From positions 62,001 to 126,000 of the forward strand of contig CACYHQ010000003.1 of assembly GCA_902774245.1 (NCBI GenBank): a DNA stretch of 64,000 bases, written 5' to 3'. This document shows, in pieces, positions 9,007-16,064 of this stretch (the stretch's first letter is position 1; each line of letters starts with the position of its first letter). Position numbers and translations under genes: made by a program. Origin of the DNA: an uncultured bacterium. Lineage in GTDB: Bacteria; Verrucomicrobiota; Lentisphaeria; Victivallales; UBA1829. The notes below the pieces were generated by a model. It was not told the DNA's origin. It did no database searches and saw only the letters and a list, made by a program, of their open reading frames with translations.

Positions 9007-9335
9007 GCGCGCTCGGCTCGTTATTCGCGGCGGCAACCCGAATAACGGTCGGAACGTGGGCGTGTTCTACGTCAACGTGAATAACGCTCTGACGAACACG
9101 AGGACGAATATCGGGGCGCGCTTGGCAACAAATGTTCTCTCAGGCACAAAATCCCGCACCGGACAAAGGTGAAGAGGGCTTGCGGAGACGCAAGCTGGAA
9201 GCCGCTGTCCCTGCGAACAGGCACATGTAACTACGACATAAGCGTGTCCGCTGTGAGTTAGTAGGTAAGCCGCGCGAGGCGACTTATTCGGAAGCCCAAT
9301 TATGGACGGCATTTGCAGAAAAAAGATCAACTGAC
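9007..9335 (+). ncRNA. Predicted DGR template RNA with structured spacer
   Basis: TR plus the 210-base stretch up to the reverse transcriptase start has no plausible gene. The spacer holds a perfect 7-bp hairpin with a GAGA tetraloop (9178-9195) and a second stem with one mismatch (TAAGCCGC 9266-9273 with GCGACTTA 9279-9286). In characterised DGRs the RNA downstream of TR binds the reverse transcriptase and primes cDNA synthesis, so a conserved folded spacer is expected. The RNA ends are not known from sequence; I give TR through to the RT start codon. Confidence 0.7.
9009..9126 (+). repeat. DGR template repeat (TR)
   Basis: This is the invariant donor copy of VR, offset by 331 bases. In the reading frame of the variable protein it is rich in AAC/AAT codons (nine), the hallmark of DGR templates, because adenine mutagenesis of AAY can yield many residues but not a stop codon. 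It is non-coding here, lies on the same strand as the reverse transcriptase, and is followed by 210 bases of structured spacer before that gene. Confidence 0.96.
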
Positions 9336-10403
9336 ATGAAACGGCTTGGAAACGCATTCGATGAAATCGTGTCGGTCAAGAATCTTTTGAAAGCACACCG
9401 AGAAGCGAGAAAGAACAAGCGAAGATATTTTCAGGTGCTTCGCTTCGAGCGACACCTTAAACATAATATACGGAAGCTCCACAAGGAACTCGTTGAAAAC
9501 CTGTGGAGCGTTTTTGGCTACAGGCAGTTTCTCCGGTACGACAGCGGGAAGATTCGCGTCATCGACTGGAATCCGTGCTACAAGGACAACCTGGTACAAC
9601 ACGCAATCGAGCGCGTGGCCGGGCGATACCTGACAAAGACGTTCATCGAAGACACCTACGCCGGGGTAAAGAAACGCGGCATCCACAAAGGCGTGATGCG
9701 GATGAAGCAGTTCCTGTCGGAGTACACGGCGGACATGCCGATCTACGTCCTGAAACTGGACGTTCGGAAATACTACCAAAACATCGACCACGAGATACTG
9801 AAAGAAAAACTGCGGCACAAGATCAAGGACAAGCGTGTGCTGAACCTGTTCTACCTCATCATCGATTCCCATTTCCCCGGACTGCCAATCGGAAACTACC
9901 TTTCGCAACTTCTGGCGAATTTCTACCTGACAAGCTACGACCGCTTCGTGAAGGACAGCGGCTTCAAGCACTATTCGCGGTACTGCGACGACATCGTGGT
10001 CCTGAACTCCGACAAAAACAAACTCCGGGATCTTCTTCGGGAGACACAGGCGAAATTCGCGGAACTGAAACTGACGATCAAGCCGAACGTGCAAATCTAT
10101 CCCATCGAACGCGGGGGCATCGACTTCCTCGGCTACGTGTTCCACCGGGACAAAATCTGCCTCCGCAAGAAGATGATATTCCGATACCGCCGGGCGGCGA
10201 TCCGCTTCAACGAAAACCCGACCGAAAAGAACAGCAAACCGCTTTCGTCATACTGGGGATGGTTTGAGTGGTTGACCGACGGAGATAGATTGTGGCACAG
10301 ATTTTTCGCCTGTTCCTATAAAAAACTCCAAGCCAAATTCAAACAGGAGGCAAAAAACCATGAACGAAATTCCGAAGGGACTGCAAACGTACTTCCTCAA
10401 TGA
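9336..10403 (+). CDS. DGR reverse transcriptase
   Basis: 355 residues. The palm motifs are visible: LKLDVRKYYQNIDH with Asp142, LPIGNYLSQ at 183-191 (the GxxxSQ form typical of DGR enzymes rather than the QG form of group II introns), and YCDD at 216-219, followed by GGIDFLGY at 260-267. The enzyme copies TR RNA into cDNA with errors at adenines, and the cDNA replaces VR. There is no maturase or endonuclease domain, as expected for a DGR. The 3' end overlaps the next gene by 44 bases in another frame, so the last residues (340-355) may be dispensable. No clear Avd partner is encoded nearby. Confidence 0.96.
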   Translation: MKRLGNAFDEIVSVKNLLKAHREARKNKRRYFQVLRFERHLKHNIRKLHKELVENLWSVFGYRQFLRYDSGKIRVIDWNPCYKDNLVQHAIERVAGRYLTKTFIEDTYAGVKKRGIHKGVMRMKQFLSEYTADMPIYVLKLDVRKYYQNIDHEILKEKLRHKIKDKRVLNLFYLIIDSHFPGLPIGNYLSQLLANFYLTSYDRFVKDSGFKHYSRYCDDIVVLNSDKNKLRDLLRETQAKFAELKLTIKPNVQIYPIERGGIDFLGYVFHRDKICLRKKMIFRYRRAAIRFNENPTEKNSKPLSSYWGWFEWLTDGDRLWHRFFACSYKKLQAKFKQEAKNHERNSEGTANVLPQ

Positions 10404-10962
10404 AACGGAGAGCGAGGAACGCCCGGCAATCCGCAGAGAGGGCGCGAACATCGTGATCCCGATCCTGATCCGCGAGGCAACGAAGACGGACGAATCCGGC
10501 AACGAGAAAACGATCTTCAAGTTCTTCGAGGTCGTGACGGCGTTCACCGGACAGGACATCGAGAACTACGACAAGTGCCTGATCCAGTCCTACGCGGCGA
10601 TCCGCAAGCACCTCTACGGCGAACCGGCCGTCCAGTCCGAAATGCGGGACGACAAGTGCTGGGAAGCGCACCGTCTCGCCGTCCGCGCAACGTTCCCGAA
10701 GTATCGCGGCGAGGTGATCCCGCAAATCGCCCGGTTCGAGGAAATCAAGACAAAGTTCTGGAATCTGATCGATGACACGCTCGCCGCAATGGGAGAAACG
10801 CGGTCGGTTCTTCCGCCGTATTTCAATTCCACGACCATGCTTGACTTTGCGAAAGCAAAGCACCTGTCCGCAGACACGATCCGCGATCTCGCCGTCCAGT
10901 TCCAGGGCATCAATTCCGATCTGCAAAGCAACAACCGTAATTGGGGCGAACTGTTCGACTAA
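10360..10962 (+). CDS. Phage protein of unknown function, 200 residues
   Basis: The start follows CAGGAGG and lies inside the end of the reverse transcriptase gene. The protein begins MNEIPKGLQTYF and is mixed alpha/beta by composition, with a polar, acidic N-terminal third and a helical C-terminal part. I see no known motif or membrane segment. The stop overlaps the start of the next gene (TAATG), so the two are translationally coupled. Its place between the DGR and the lysis-like genes gives no firm clue to its role. Confidence 0.6.
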   Translation: MNEIPKGLQTYFLNETESEERPAIRREGANIVIPILIREATKTDESGNEKTIFKFFEVVTAFTGQDIENYDKCLIQSYAAIRKHLYGEPAVQSEMRDDKCWEAHRLAVRATFPKYRGEVIPQIARFEEIKTKFWNLIDDTLAAMGETRSVLPPYFNSTTMLDFAKAKHLSADTIRDLAVQFQGINSDLQSNNRNWGELFD

Positions 10963-11342
10963 TGGGCTACGGCAACAAGCACTACAAACCCGTTGAACTG
11001 CCGGATTCCGGCGTCGGGGAAGATGTTCCGAGCATCGCCGCGAAGCCGAAGGAAACCAAATTCCTCGACGGAGACGAAGCCGGAATCGAATCAATCCTGA
11101 ACATCCCCCTGGTGTTCACGGACTGGATCGTGTTGCCGTCAAGATACGGAGAAGAGGGGAAAGAGTTCGTGAAACTGCAATTCCTTGCGAAAGACGGATT
11201 CCGTACCGTTACTTCCGGTTCAACGTATCTGATCGACCAGGTGAAGAAACAAGAAAAACTCATCCCGGAAGGCGGAGACAGGCGTTTCAAGGCAGTCATC
11301 AGGAAACACGGTCGCGCCTTTATCTTCGAGGCTGTGAAATGA
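10962..11342 (+). CDS. Phage protein of unknown function, 126 residues
   Basis: The ATG at 10962 overlaps the previous stop and is preferred over a start 21 bases upstream inside that gene. The N-terminal 30 residues are Pro- and Asp-rich and look flexible. The remainder, with FTDWIVLPSRYGEEGKEFV and a basic FKAVIRKHGRAFIF end, could be a small beta-barrel, but I cannot assign a family. It overlaps the next gene by four bases (ATGA). Confidence 0.6.
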   Translation: MGYGNKHYKPVELPDSGVGEDVPSIAAKPKETKFLDGDEAGIESILNIPLVFTDWIVLPSRYGEEGKEFVKLQFLAKDGFRTVTSGSTYLIDQVKKQEKLIPEGGDRRFKAVIRKHGRAFIFEAVK

Positions 11343-11587
11343 CAAAAGATGACATCGAAAAGATCACTGCCGCAGTTATCGTGGCAATGAAAGAACACGA
11401 AAAGGAAGAGGGCGAGAAACACATCTGCCCCCTCGGAATCGACGCCCTGACGGTGGAGACGATGAAGCAGTTCGCCGAAGCGATCCATTCAGGGAAGAAG
11501 GCGGCCATGAAAGCGTTCGTCACGCTCGCGGTCGGTGCGCTTTGCGCGGCGGTTGCCGCCGGAATCAAGGAACTGTTCAACAAGTAA
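11339..11587 (+). CDS. Small membrane protein, holin-like candidate
   Basis: 82 residues. A charged N-terminal half (EHEKEEGEKH) is followed by one hydrophobic segment at about 54-75 rich in Ala, Val and Leu and a short Lys-containing tail. The ATGA overlap ties it to the gene before. Size, a single membrane span and position two genes before a patatin-like phospholipase fit a holin or pinholin, but no specific holin motif is seen. Confidence 0.5.
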   Translation: MTKDDIEKITAAVIVAMKEHEKEEGEKHICPLGIDALTVETMKQFAEAIHSGKKAAMKAFVTLAVGALCAAVAAGIKELFNK

Positions 11588-11594
11588 GCGAACA

Positions 11595-11789
11595 ATGCCT
11601 TACAAATATGTCCCCCATTATTTGCTATTCCGTCACCACGTCCGCCACACGGAAAACGTGCCAGTCGAACCGGAAAGAACCGTGACGGAGTACAGCAATG
11701 GCGACACGCCTTTTCTCGCGTGTTTCTGCCTCGGCGTGTTCCTTGTCTTTGCGTTCGTCATCATCTGTTACAACCTCAACAAGAAATAA
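11595..11789 (+). CDS. Small membrane protein, 64 residues
   Basis: I take the ATG at 11595, seven bases after the previous stop; a longer frame starting earlier overlaps that gene. The first 40 residues are polar with several His and Arg. The end is one strong membrane segment (FLACFCLGVFLVFAFVIICY) with a short NLNKK tail that probably faces the cytoplasm. With 11339 and the phospholipase gene it forms a three-gene group that may act on the membrane at lysis or egress. Confidence 0.55.
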   Translation: MPYKYVPHYLLFRHHVRHTENVPVEPERTVTEYSNGDTPFLACFCLGVFLVFAFVIICYNLNKK

Positions 11790-11801
11790 GGCGGAGACGA
11801 A

Positions 11802-12701
11802 ATGAGACGCTACAAGATTCTGATTCTATGCGGCGGGGGCGTGTTCGGCGCGATCCCGGCGCATTTCCTCGGAATGCTCCCAAATCACAAGCAGACGCTT
11901 GCCGGAGTGGACCTGATCGCCGGGTGTTCCATCGGCGGAATCCTGGCAGCCGCCTACGCCATCGGGAAGCCGTTCTACCTGATCGACGAGGTGTTTCAGA
12001 AACGCGCCGGGGAGTGTTTCTGCAAGCGGTTCAACGCGCGGATCAATCCTCTGGCGTGTCCGACCTACAAAACGGAAACGCTCGATGCGGTGCTTGACGA
12101 CATGATCGGGCAAGCGAAGATGGGAGACATCAAAAAATACTATCCCCGCTTAAAGCTGGTCGTTCCCGCGCTCAACATCACGGAATGGAAATACCTTGTC
12201 TTCGAGAACATCACCAGAAAATATTTGGACGTGCCGCTGAAAGACGTTGCGGGCTACACGTCCGCCGCGCCGAGTTACTACGCCGGGCGGGAGTTTCAAG
12301 GGAATTGCGTGATCGACGGCGGCCTGATCGAGGTAGCCCCGCTGCTGACGGCAACGCATGAAGTCAAGCATCAATACGGCATTCCGTTCATGGCAATGGA
12401 TGTTCTCATGCTCGGCACTGGACGCGACGAGATCGAAAATCCTCTTACCTTGAAGAAATACAATGCTCTTGATCTTATCGGGGTCGCAAGGAAAGTTCTT
12501 CGACCGCAAGCAACGCTCGGCAACGAAATGGCGACGAGGTTCTGGGGAGAACAAATGGGCCTCGGCATGTTCAATTATTTCAATCCATGCGTGATCGACG
12601 GCGAACTTGACGATGTTTCGCAAATCCCAGACCTCATCAAAAATGCCGAACAATACAAGGACGATTTCTTCCGCGCCTGGGACGAATGGCTTTCACGATA
12701 G
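11802..12701 (+). CDS. Patatin-like phospholipase
   Basis: 299 residues. It has the patatin set: a glycine-rich oxyanion loop CGGGVFG at 10-16, the nucleophile elbow GCSIGG with Ser43, and the catalytic Asp172 in the DGG motif. These enzymes cleave acyl chains from membrane lipids through a Ser-Asp dyad. No signal peptide is present, so it should be cytosolic and reach the inner membrane from inside. In a phage it could help membrane breakdown at lysis or remodel lipids. An anti-phage CapV-like effector is less likely because no cyclic-nucleotide synthase gene is nearby. Confidence 0.85.
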   Translation: MRRYKILILCGGGVFGAIPAHFLGMLPNHKQTLAGVDLIAGCSIGGILAAAYAIGKPFYLIDEVFQKRAGECFCKRFNARINPLACPTYKTETLDAVLDDMIGQAKMGDIKKYYPRLKLVVPALNITEWKYLVFENITRKYLDVPLKDVAGYTSAAPSYYAGREFQGNCVIDGGLIEVAPLLTATHEVKHQYGIPFMAMDVLMLGTGRDEIENPLTLKKYNALDLIGVARKVLRPQATLGNEMATRFWGEQMGLGMFNYFNPCVIDGELDDVSQIPDLIKNAEQYKDDFFRAWDEWLSR

Positions 12702-12710
12702 GAGCGAACC

Positions 12711-12866
12711 ATGAATATCAAAAACTTCAATAAAAACTGGCTGAATCCGCTTCTTGTCGTGCGCTGTCTCATCGAATGCCGACAGGAACGCCGGAGACAT
12801 GAAAAGGACACCCGCGAGCGGGCAAAGCATCAATTTCGTAAGGACACGAAATTGATCGGCAAATAG
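12711..12866 (+). CDS. Small basic protein, 51 residues
   Basis: The ATG at 12711 follows TAGGAGCG at good distance. The product has a short hydrophobic patch (WLNPLLVVRCLI) and then a strongly charged Arg/Lys/Glu region. It lies directly after the phospholipase gene and just before a strong terminator, so it is the last gene of this operon. Function is unknown. Confidence 0.5.
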   Translation: MNIKNFNKNWLNPLLVVRCLIECRQERRRHEKDTRERAKHQFRKDTKLIGK

Positions 12867-12879
12867 AACCTCCTTGGTG

Positions 12880-12927
12880 CGCCGAAGCGGAGTTTCAGGT
12901 TGTGTTTCTCCGCTCCGGCGTTTTTTT
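12880..12927 (+). terminator. Rho-independent terminator
   Basis: A 13-bp stem (12880-12892 with 12908-12920, one mismatch) is followed by seven T residues. It ends the DGR-to-phospholipase block and separates it from the capsid operon. Confidence 0.9.
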
Positions 12928-12966
12928 CCGCCCTTCTTTTTGCATGGTTGACGGAATGTGCTTGTA

Positions 12967-12984
12967 TGTGCGAATGTTCGCACA
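12967..12984. promoter_or_regulatory. Perfect 18-bp palindrome before the capsid operon
   Basis: TGTGCGAATGTTCGCACA reads the same on both strands, 33 bases before the scaffold start codon and after the preceding terminator. It is the size and symmetry of a dimeric repressor or activator site. A TTGACG box lies at 12948-12953, but no good -10 box is found at normal spacing, so expression may need an activator. Confidence 0.5.
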
Positions 12985-13017
12985 AAAACCGAAACAACTC
13001 AAAGGAGAACGTAAGTC

Positions 13018-13800
13018 ATGGGACTTGCAGCAAGGTATCAAACCGCAGACGAAATCCCGGAGGATGTCCGCCAGGATTACGTCGAAGACACCGTGAGCGA
13101 GCAGCACAAAGGCACATGGGTGCTGAAAGACCTGTTCGCAGTCGAAAAATCTCTCGCAAACGAACGCCGCGAACACAAGGAAACCAAGGCGAAGATCACC
13201 AATCTCAACGACCAGGTGTCGAAGATTCAAGGTGAACTCGACAAGTTCCACGAGGCCGGGACTTTGGAAGAGCTGCTGGAACTTCGGAAAAAGGCGAACG
13301 AACAGAATCCGCCGAACGTCGAAGAACTCCTGAAGACGAACAAAGAACTTTCCGACAAACTCCGCGTCGCGACGAAATGGCGGACCGACAACGAACCCCG
13401 CCTGACGCAACTTGAAGCGGAACAGAAAGAGTACAAACTCAAAGACGACCGCGCAAGCGCGAAAGATGCCATCGGCAAAGCGGTGAAGGGACTACAGGGA
13501 GTGAACGGAGACGCGCTTTCCGACGTCCTGTATTACCAGTACCTTGCCGGAACGCTCAAACGGAACGAGATCGGAGACATCGTAACCGCGGCAGACGGAA
13601 CCGCGCTCGAAGACTTCGCATCCCGCTACGCGAAGGAACACGGCCTGATCCTCCAGAACGTTTCGGGCAAGTCGAACCCACCCGCCGGGGGCGGCGGTTC
13701 TTCCAAGGCGGCGCTTCAAAAGCAATACGAAGAAGCCGAGAACAGGGGGGACACGCTCGAAATGCTCCGGCTCAAAGACGAAATTTCCAAACTCAAATAA
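13018..13800 (+). CDS. Capsid scaffolding protein
   Basis: 260 residues, directly upstream of the major capsid gene. Residues about 40-150 are highly charged and coiled-coil-like (SLANERREHKETKAK and following). A Gly/Ser hinge (PPAGGGGSS) leads to a short helical C-terminus ending in RLKDEISKLK. This matches scaffold proteins, whose C-terminal helix binds the capsid shell during prohead assembly. AAAGGAGAA lies before the ATG. Confidence 0.75.
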   Translation: MGLAARYQTADEIPEDVRQDYVEDTVSEQHKGTWVLKDLFAVEKSLANERREHKETKAKITNLNDQVSKIQGELDKFHEAGTLEELLELRKKANEQNPPNVEELLKTNKELSDKLRVATKWRTDNEPRLTQLEAEQKEYKLKDDRASAKDAIGKAVKGLQGVNGDALSDVLYYQYLAGTLKRNEIGDIVTAADGTALEDFASRYAKEHGLILQNVSGKSNPPAGGGGSSKAALQKQYEEAENRGDTLEMLRLKDEISKLK

Positions 13801-13812
13801 AGGAGCGTCACC

Positions 13813-15033
13813 ATGAGTGAACCCCATTACTCTTACCAGTTTGAAAACGATGTCCGCGACCTGAAGGACATCCTTTCCACCGTCGTCAAGCAGCAACCGC
13901 GCCTGCTCCAACTCTTCCCCGTCCGCGAAGCGGCAACGAGCAGAAAACATGAGTGGCTCGAAGATCAGATTTCGGGCGACCGCGTTACCGTGAGCGGAGC
14001 CGTCTCCGACAGCAAAGTCCCGGTTTCCGCCACCGATCTCGCCAAACTCCGCGTCGGAATGCTGTTCCACATCAACGAAGACAACGCGCTGTTCCGCATC
14101 ACCGCGATCGACGACAGCAACAACAAGGCCACCTTCACCCGCGTCGCCGCGAACGGCTCCGAAACGACCGCTCCCTCGAACGGAGACGTGCTGATTATCG
14201 TCTCCACCCCCGAAAAGGAAGGCACGAAGGAAGGCGAAAACAAGGTCCACCAGTCCGGCGTGAATTTCAACTACACGCAGATTTTCAGAAAGGACGTTAT
14301 CCTTTCGGGAACTGCGATCCAAACGCGCGTCTACGGCCTCGAAAACCAGATCAACTACCAGGTCAACCACCGCATGATCGACTTCGCCCGCGACCTCAAC
14401 TTCACGGCGATCTTCGGTTCTCCGGTCCAGGCGAGCAACGTGGCCAACGGAGCCGCCGGCGGTCTCCTGTACTACGCCACGCAGTCCGGCGGCCTGTACG
14501 TCGACGCAAACAGCACCCCGTTCGATTCCTTCGTCGTGAACGACGCCGCCGCCGAAATCTCCGACGCTGGCGGTACTCCGTCCGTCATCATCTGTGGACT
14601 GGGACAAGCCCGCGTCCTCTCCGCCGACATGCGCGACAAAGTGACCATCGTTCAGCAAGACCCCACCCGCGGCGCCTATGTCGCCAACATCATCAACGAC
14701 ACCAACGGCAGCGGCATCCGCATCTTCGCCGAACCGGGTATTCCCGACAACGAGGCGTTCGTGGTCGATCCCGCCGGATTCGGCCTGGTCCCGATGAACG
14801 GACGCTCCGTGTGGGACGAAGACAGCACCCCGAAGGGATTTGACGGCATCAGCCGGACGATCATCGGCGAATACACGCTGGAATTCAAGAACGCCCTTCA
14901 ACGCCTGTGCTGGGTCAAGAACCTCCAGGCGTCCGCCACGGCTCTCGCCGCGAAGCGTCAGGGAGTGTCCCGCGTGAACGTCGTGAACACCGAGGCAGCC
15001 CCGGTCTTCACGCAGGAAGTTTCCGCTTCCTGA
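13813..15033 (+). CDS. Major capsid protein (SU10/DUF5309-like)
   Basis: 406 residues, 12 bases after the scaffold gene with AAAGGAG before the ATG. The pattern fits the SU10-like branch of HK97-fold capsid proteins: a short N-terminal helix, then a glycine-rich beta domain (SGDRVTVSGAV), a long central helix region (RVYGLENQINYQVNHRMID), and a C-terminal segment with GLVPMNGRSVW followed by GEYTLEFKNALQRLCWV. Codon use is strongly biased to C-ending codons, as expected for a highly expressed gene. A terminator follows at once, so scaffold and capsid form a two-gene unit. Confidence 0.85.
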   Translation: MSEPHYSYQFENDVRDLKDILSTVVKQQPRLLQLFPVREAATSRKHEWLEDQISGDRVTVSGAVSDSKVPVSATDLAKLRVGMLFHINEDNALFRITAIDDSNNKATFTRVAANGSETTAPSNGDVLIIVSTPEKEGTKEGENKVHQSGVNFNYTQIFRKDVILSGTAIQTRVYGLENQINYQVNHRMIDFARDLNFTAIFGSPVQASNVANGAAGGLLYYATQSGGLYVDANSTPFDSFVVNDAAAEISDAGGTPSVIICGLGQARVLSADMRDKVTIVQQDPTRGAYVANIINDTNGSGIRIFAEPGIPDNEAFVVDPAGFGLVPMNGRSVWDEDSTPKGFDGISRTIIGEYTLEFKNALQRLCWVKNLQASATALAAKRQGVSRVNVVNTEAAPVFTQEVSAS

Positions 15034-15066
15034 CCGGAGCAAAAACAAAACGGTTGAACACTTGAA

Positions 15067-15101
15067 GCGGGCGGCGATCACATCAAAGCCCGCCCTTTTT
15101 T
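15067..15101 (+). terminator. Rho-independent terminator after capsid gene
   Basis: GCGGGC (15067-15072) pairs with GCCCGC (15088-15093) and is followed by CC and six T residues. Partial read-through would lower expression of the connector genes relative to capsid. Confidence 0.8.
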
Positions 15102-15126
15102 CAAACAACAAATGAAAGGCACATAA

Positions 15127-15540
15127 ATGAGGTTACAAATCTTTCCGTTCTCTTCCGGTCCCAACGGATGCACCGTCTGCTTCACCATCAACGGCGGCCC
15201 GATTCAGCAGAGACATTTCCCGCCTGGGATCACCGTCAAGGAGATCGAAGCGGCGATCCAAGGGAAGCCGATTCCGAAGCCCGATCCCGAAGCGGAACGA
15301 AAAGCGCGCGAAGAGGAAGAACGCAAGCAGCGCGCGGCGGCATCCCAGGCTCCGAACACGTCCACGGAAGAGAAAATCCACGAACAGGACAGCGAGCGCG
15401 ACAAGTCCGTTATGGAACTGAACCACATGCGGCAGAAACTCAAAGAAGCCAAGGTCAAAGGCTATCAGATGTTCAAGGCAGAAACCGTCCGCAACAAATA
15501 CAATGAACTGGTCGAAAAGGGCATCATCAAGGAGGATTGA
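15127..15540 (+). CDS. Phage protein of unknown function, 137 residues
   Basis: The N-terminal 55 residues look like a small beta fold (RLQIFPFSSGPNGC, CFTINGGPIQ), followed by a Lys/Glu/Arg-rich helical tail with a KEAKVKGYQMFKAETVRNKY segment. It lies between capsid and connector genes, so a head accessory role is possible, but no family is recognised. The next gene begins two bases after its stop and its ribosome site GGAGG lies inside this gene. Confidence 0.55.
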   Translation: MRLQIFPFSSGPNGCTVCFTINGGPIQQRHFPPGITVKEIEAAIQGKPIPKPDPEAERKAREEEERKQRAAASQAPNTSTEEKIHEQDSERDKSVMELNHMRQKLKEAKVKGYQMFKAETVRNKYNELVEKGIIKED

Positions 15541-15542
15541 AC

Positions 15543-16028
15543 ATGGGGTACACAACTCCTTACTGCGATCTGGAATGGGCGGAACAGTATTTCTCCGAGC
15601 GGAGCAATTCCGACAACTGGAACGACGCCACGGACGAAGAAAAACAAGCCGGGCTATGCACGGCGACGCGCGACATCTTCCATCATGCCATGTTCTCCGA
15701 ACTGGTTCAAACCGGGGAAACCGAAAGCGAAGTCGTGCAGTTCCGCTACAAATACGACGGAACGGAAACGCGGGAAATCCCCAATCCGCTCAAGGAAGCC
15801 TGTTGCGAACAGGCGATCTACAAGATGACGCTGAACCGCCTGGACGCGCTCGATGCTACCCGCCAGGGGCTTTCTTCTGCCAAGGGCGTTGTCTTCGACA
15901 AAGAGGCGATCCCGAACATCCTTTCCGACGAGTGCATCGACCTACTCAACGAAATGGGCGCAGAAGTCGATCCGGGAGCGGGCGGACCTGGTCCCAACGT
16001 TCAGCGCATCGAACGGATCGAACGATAA
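15543..16028 (+). CDS. Head-tail connector (gp6/DnaT-like fold)
   Basis: 161 residues. The ATG at 15543 is chosen over TTG at 15537 because AAGGAGG (15529-15535) is well spaced from it. The beginning (MGYTTPYCDLEWAEQYFSER followed by DDEEKQ-like and ATRDI elements) has the pattern of neck connector proteins often annotated as DnaT-like or gp6-like, with a helix ending in ATRDIFHHAMF. These form the ring under the portal that joins head and tail. Its position after the capsid gene agrees. Confidence 0.65.
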   Translation: MGYTTPYCDLEWAEQYFSERSNSDNWNDATDEEKQAGLCTATRDIFHHAMFSELVQTGETESEVVQFRYKYDGTETREIPNPLKEACCEQAIYKMTLNRLDALDATRQGLSSAKGVVFDKEAIPNILSDECIDLLNEMGAEVDPGAGGPGPNVQRIERIER

Positions 16029-16064
16029 TCCGCTTTCCGTCCGGCACAACAAATTGAGGTCAAA

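Noticed and set aside
9067..9357. Reverse-strand ORF across TR and spacer
   Set aside because: It is antisense to the template RNA with no recognisable product; the region is explained by the DGR.
11802..12701. Patatin-like protein as a CBASS-type (CapV) defence effector
   Set aside because: No cyclic-nucleotide synthase or ubiquitin-like partner genes lie nearby, and the gene sits among phage genes.
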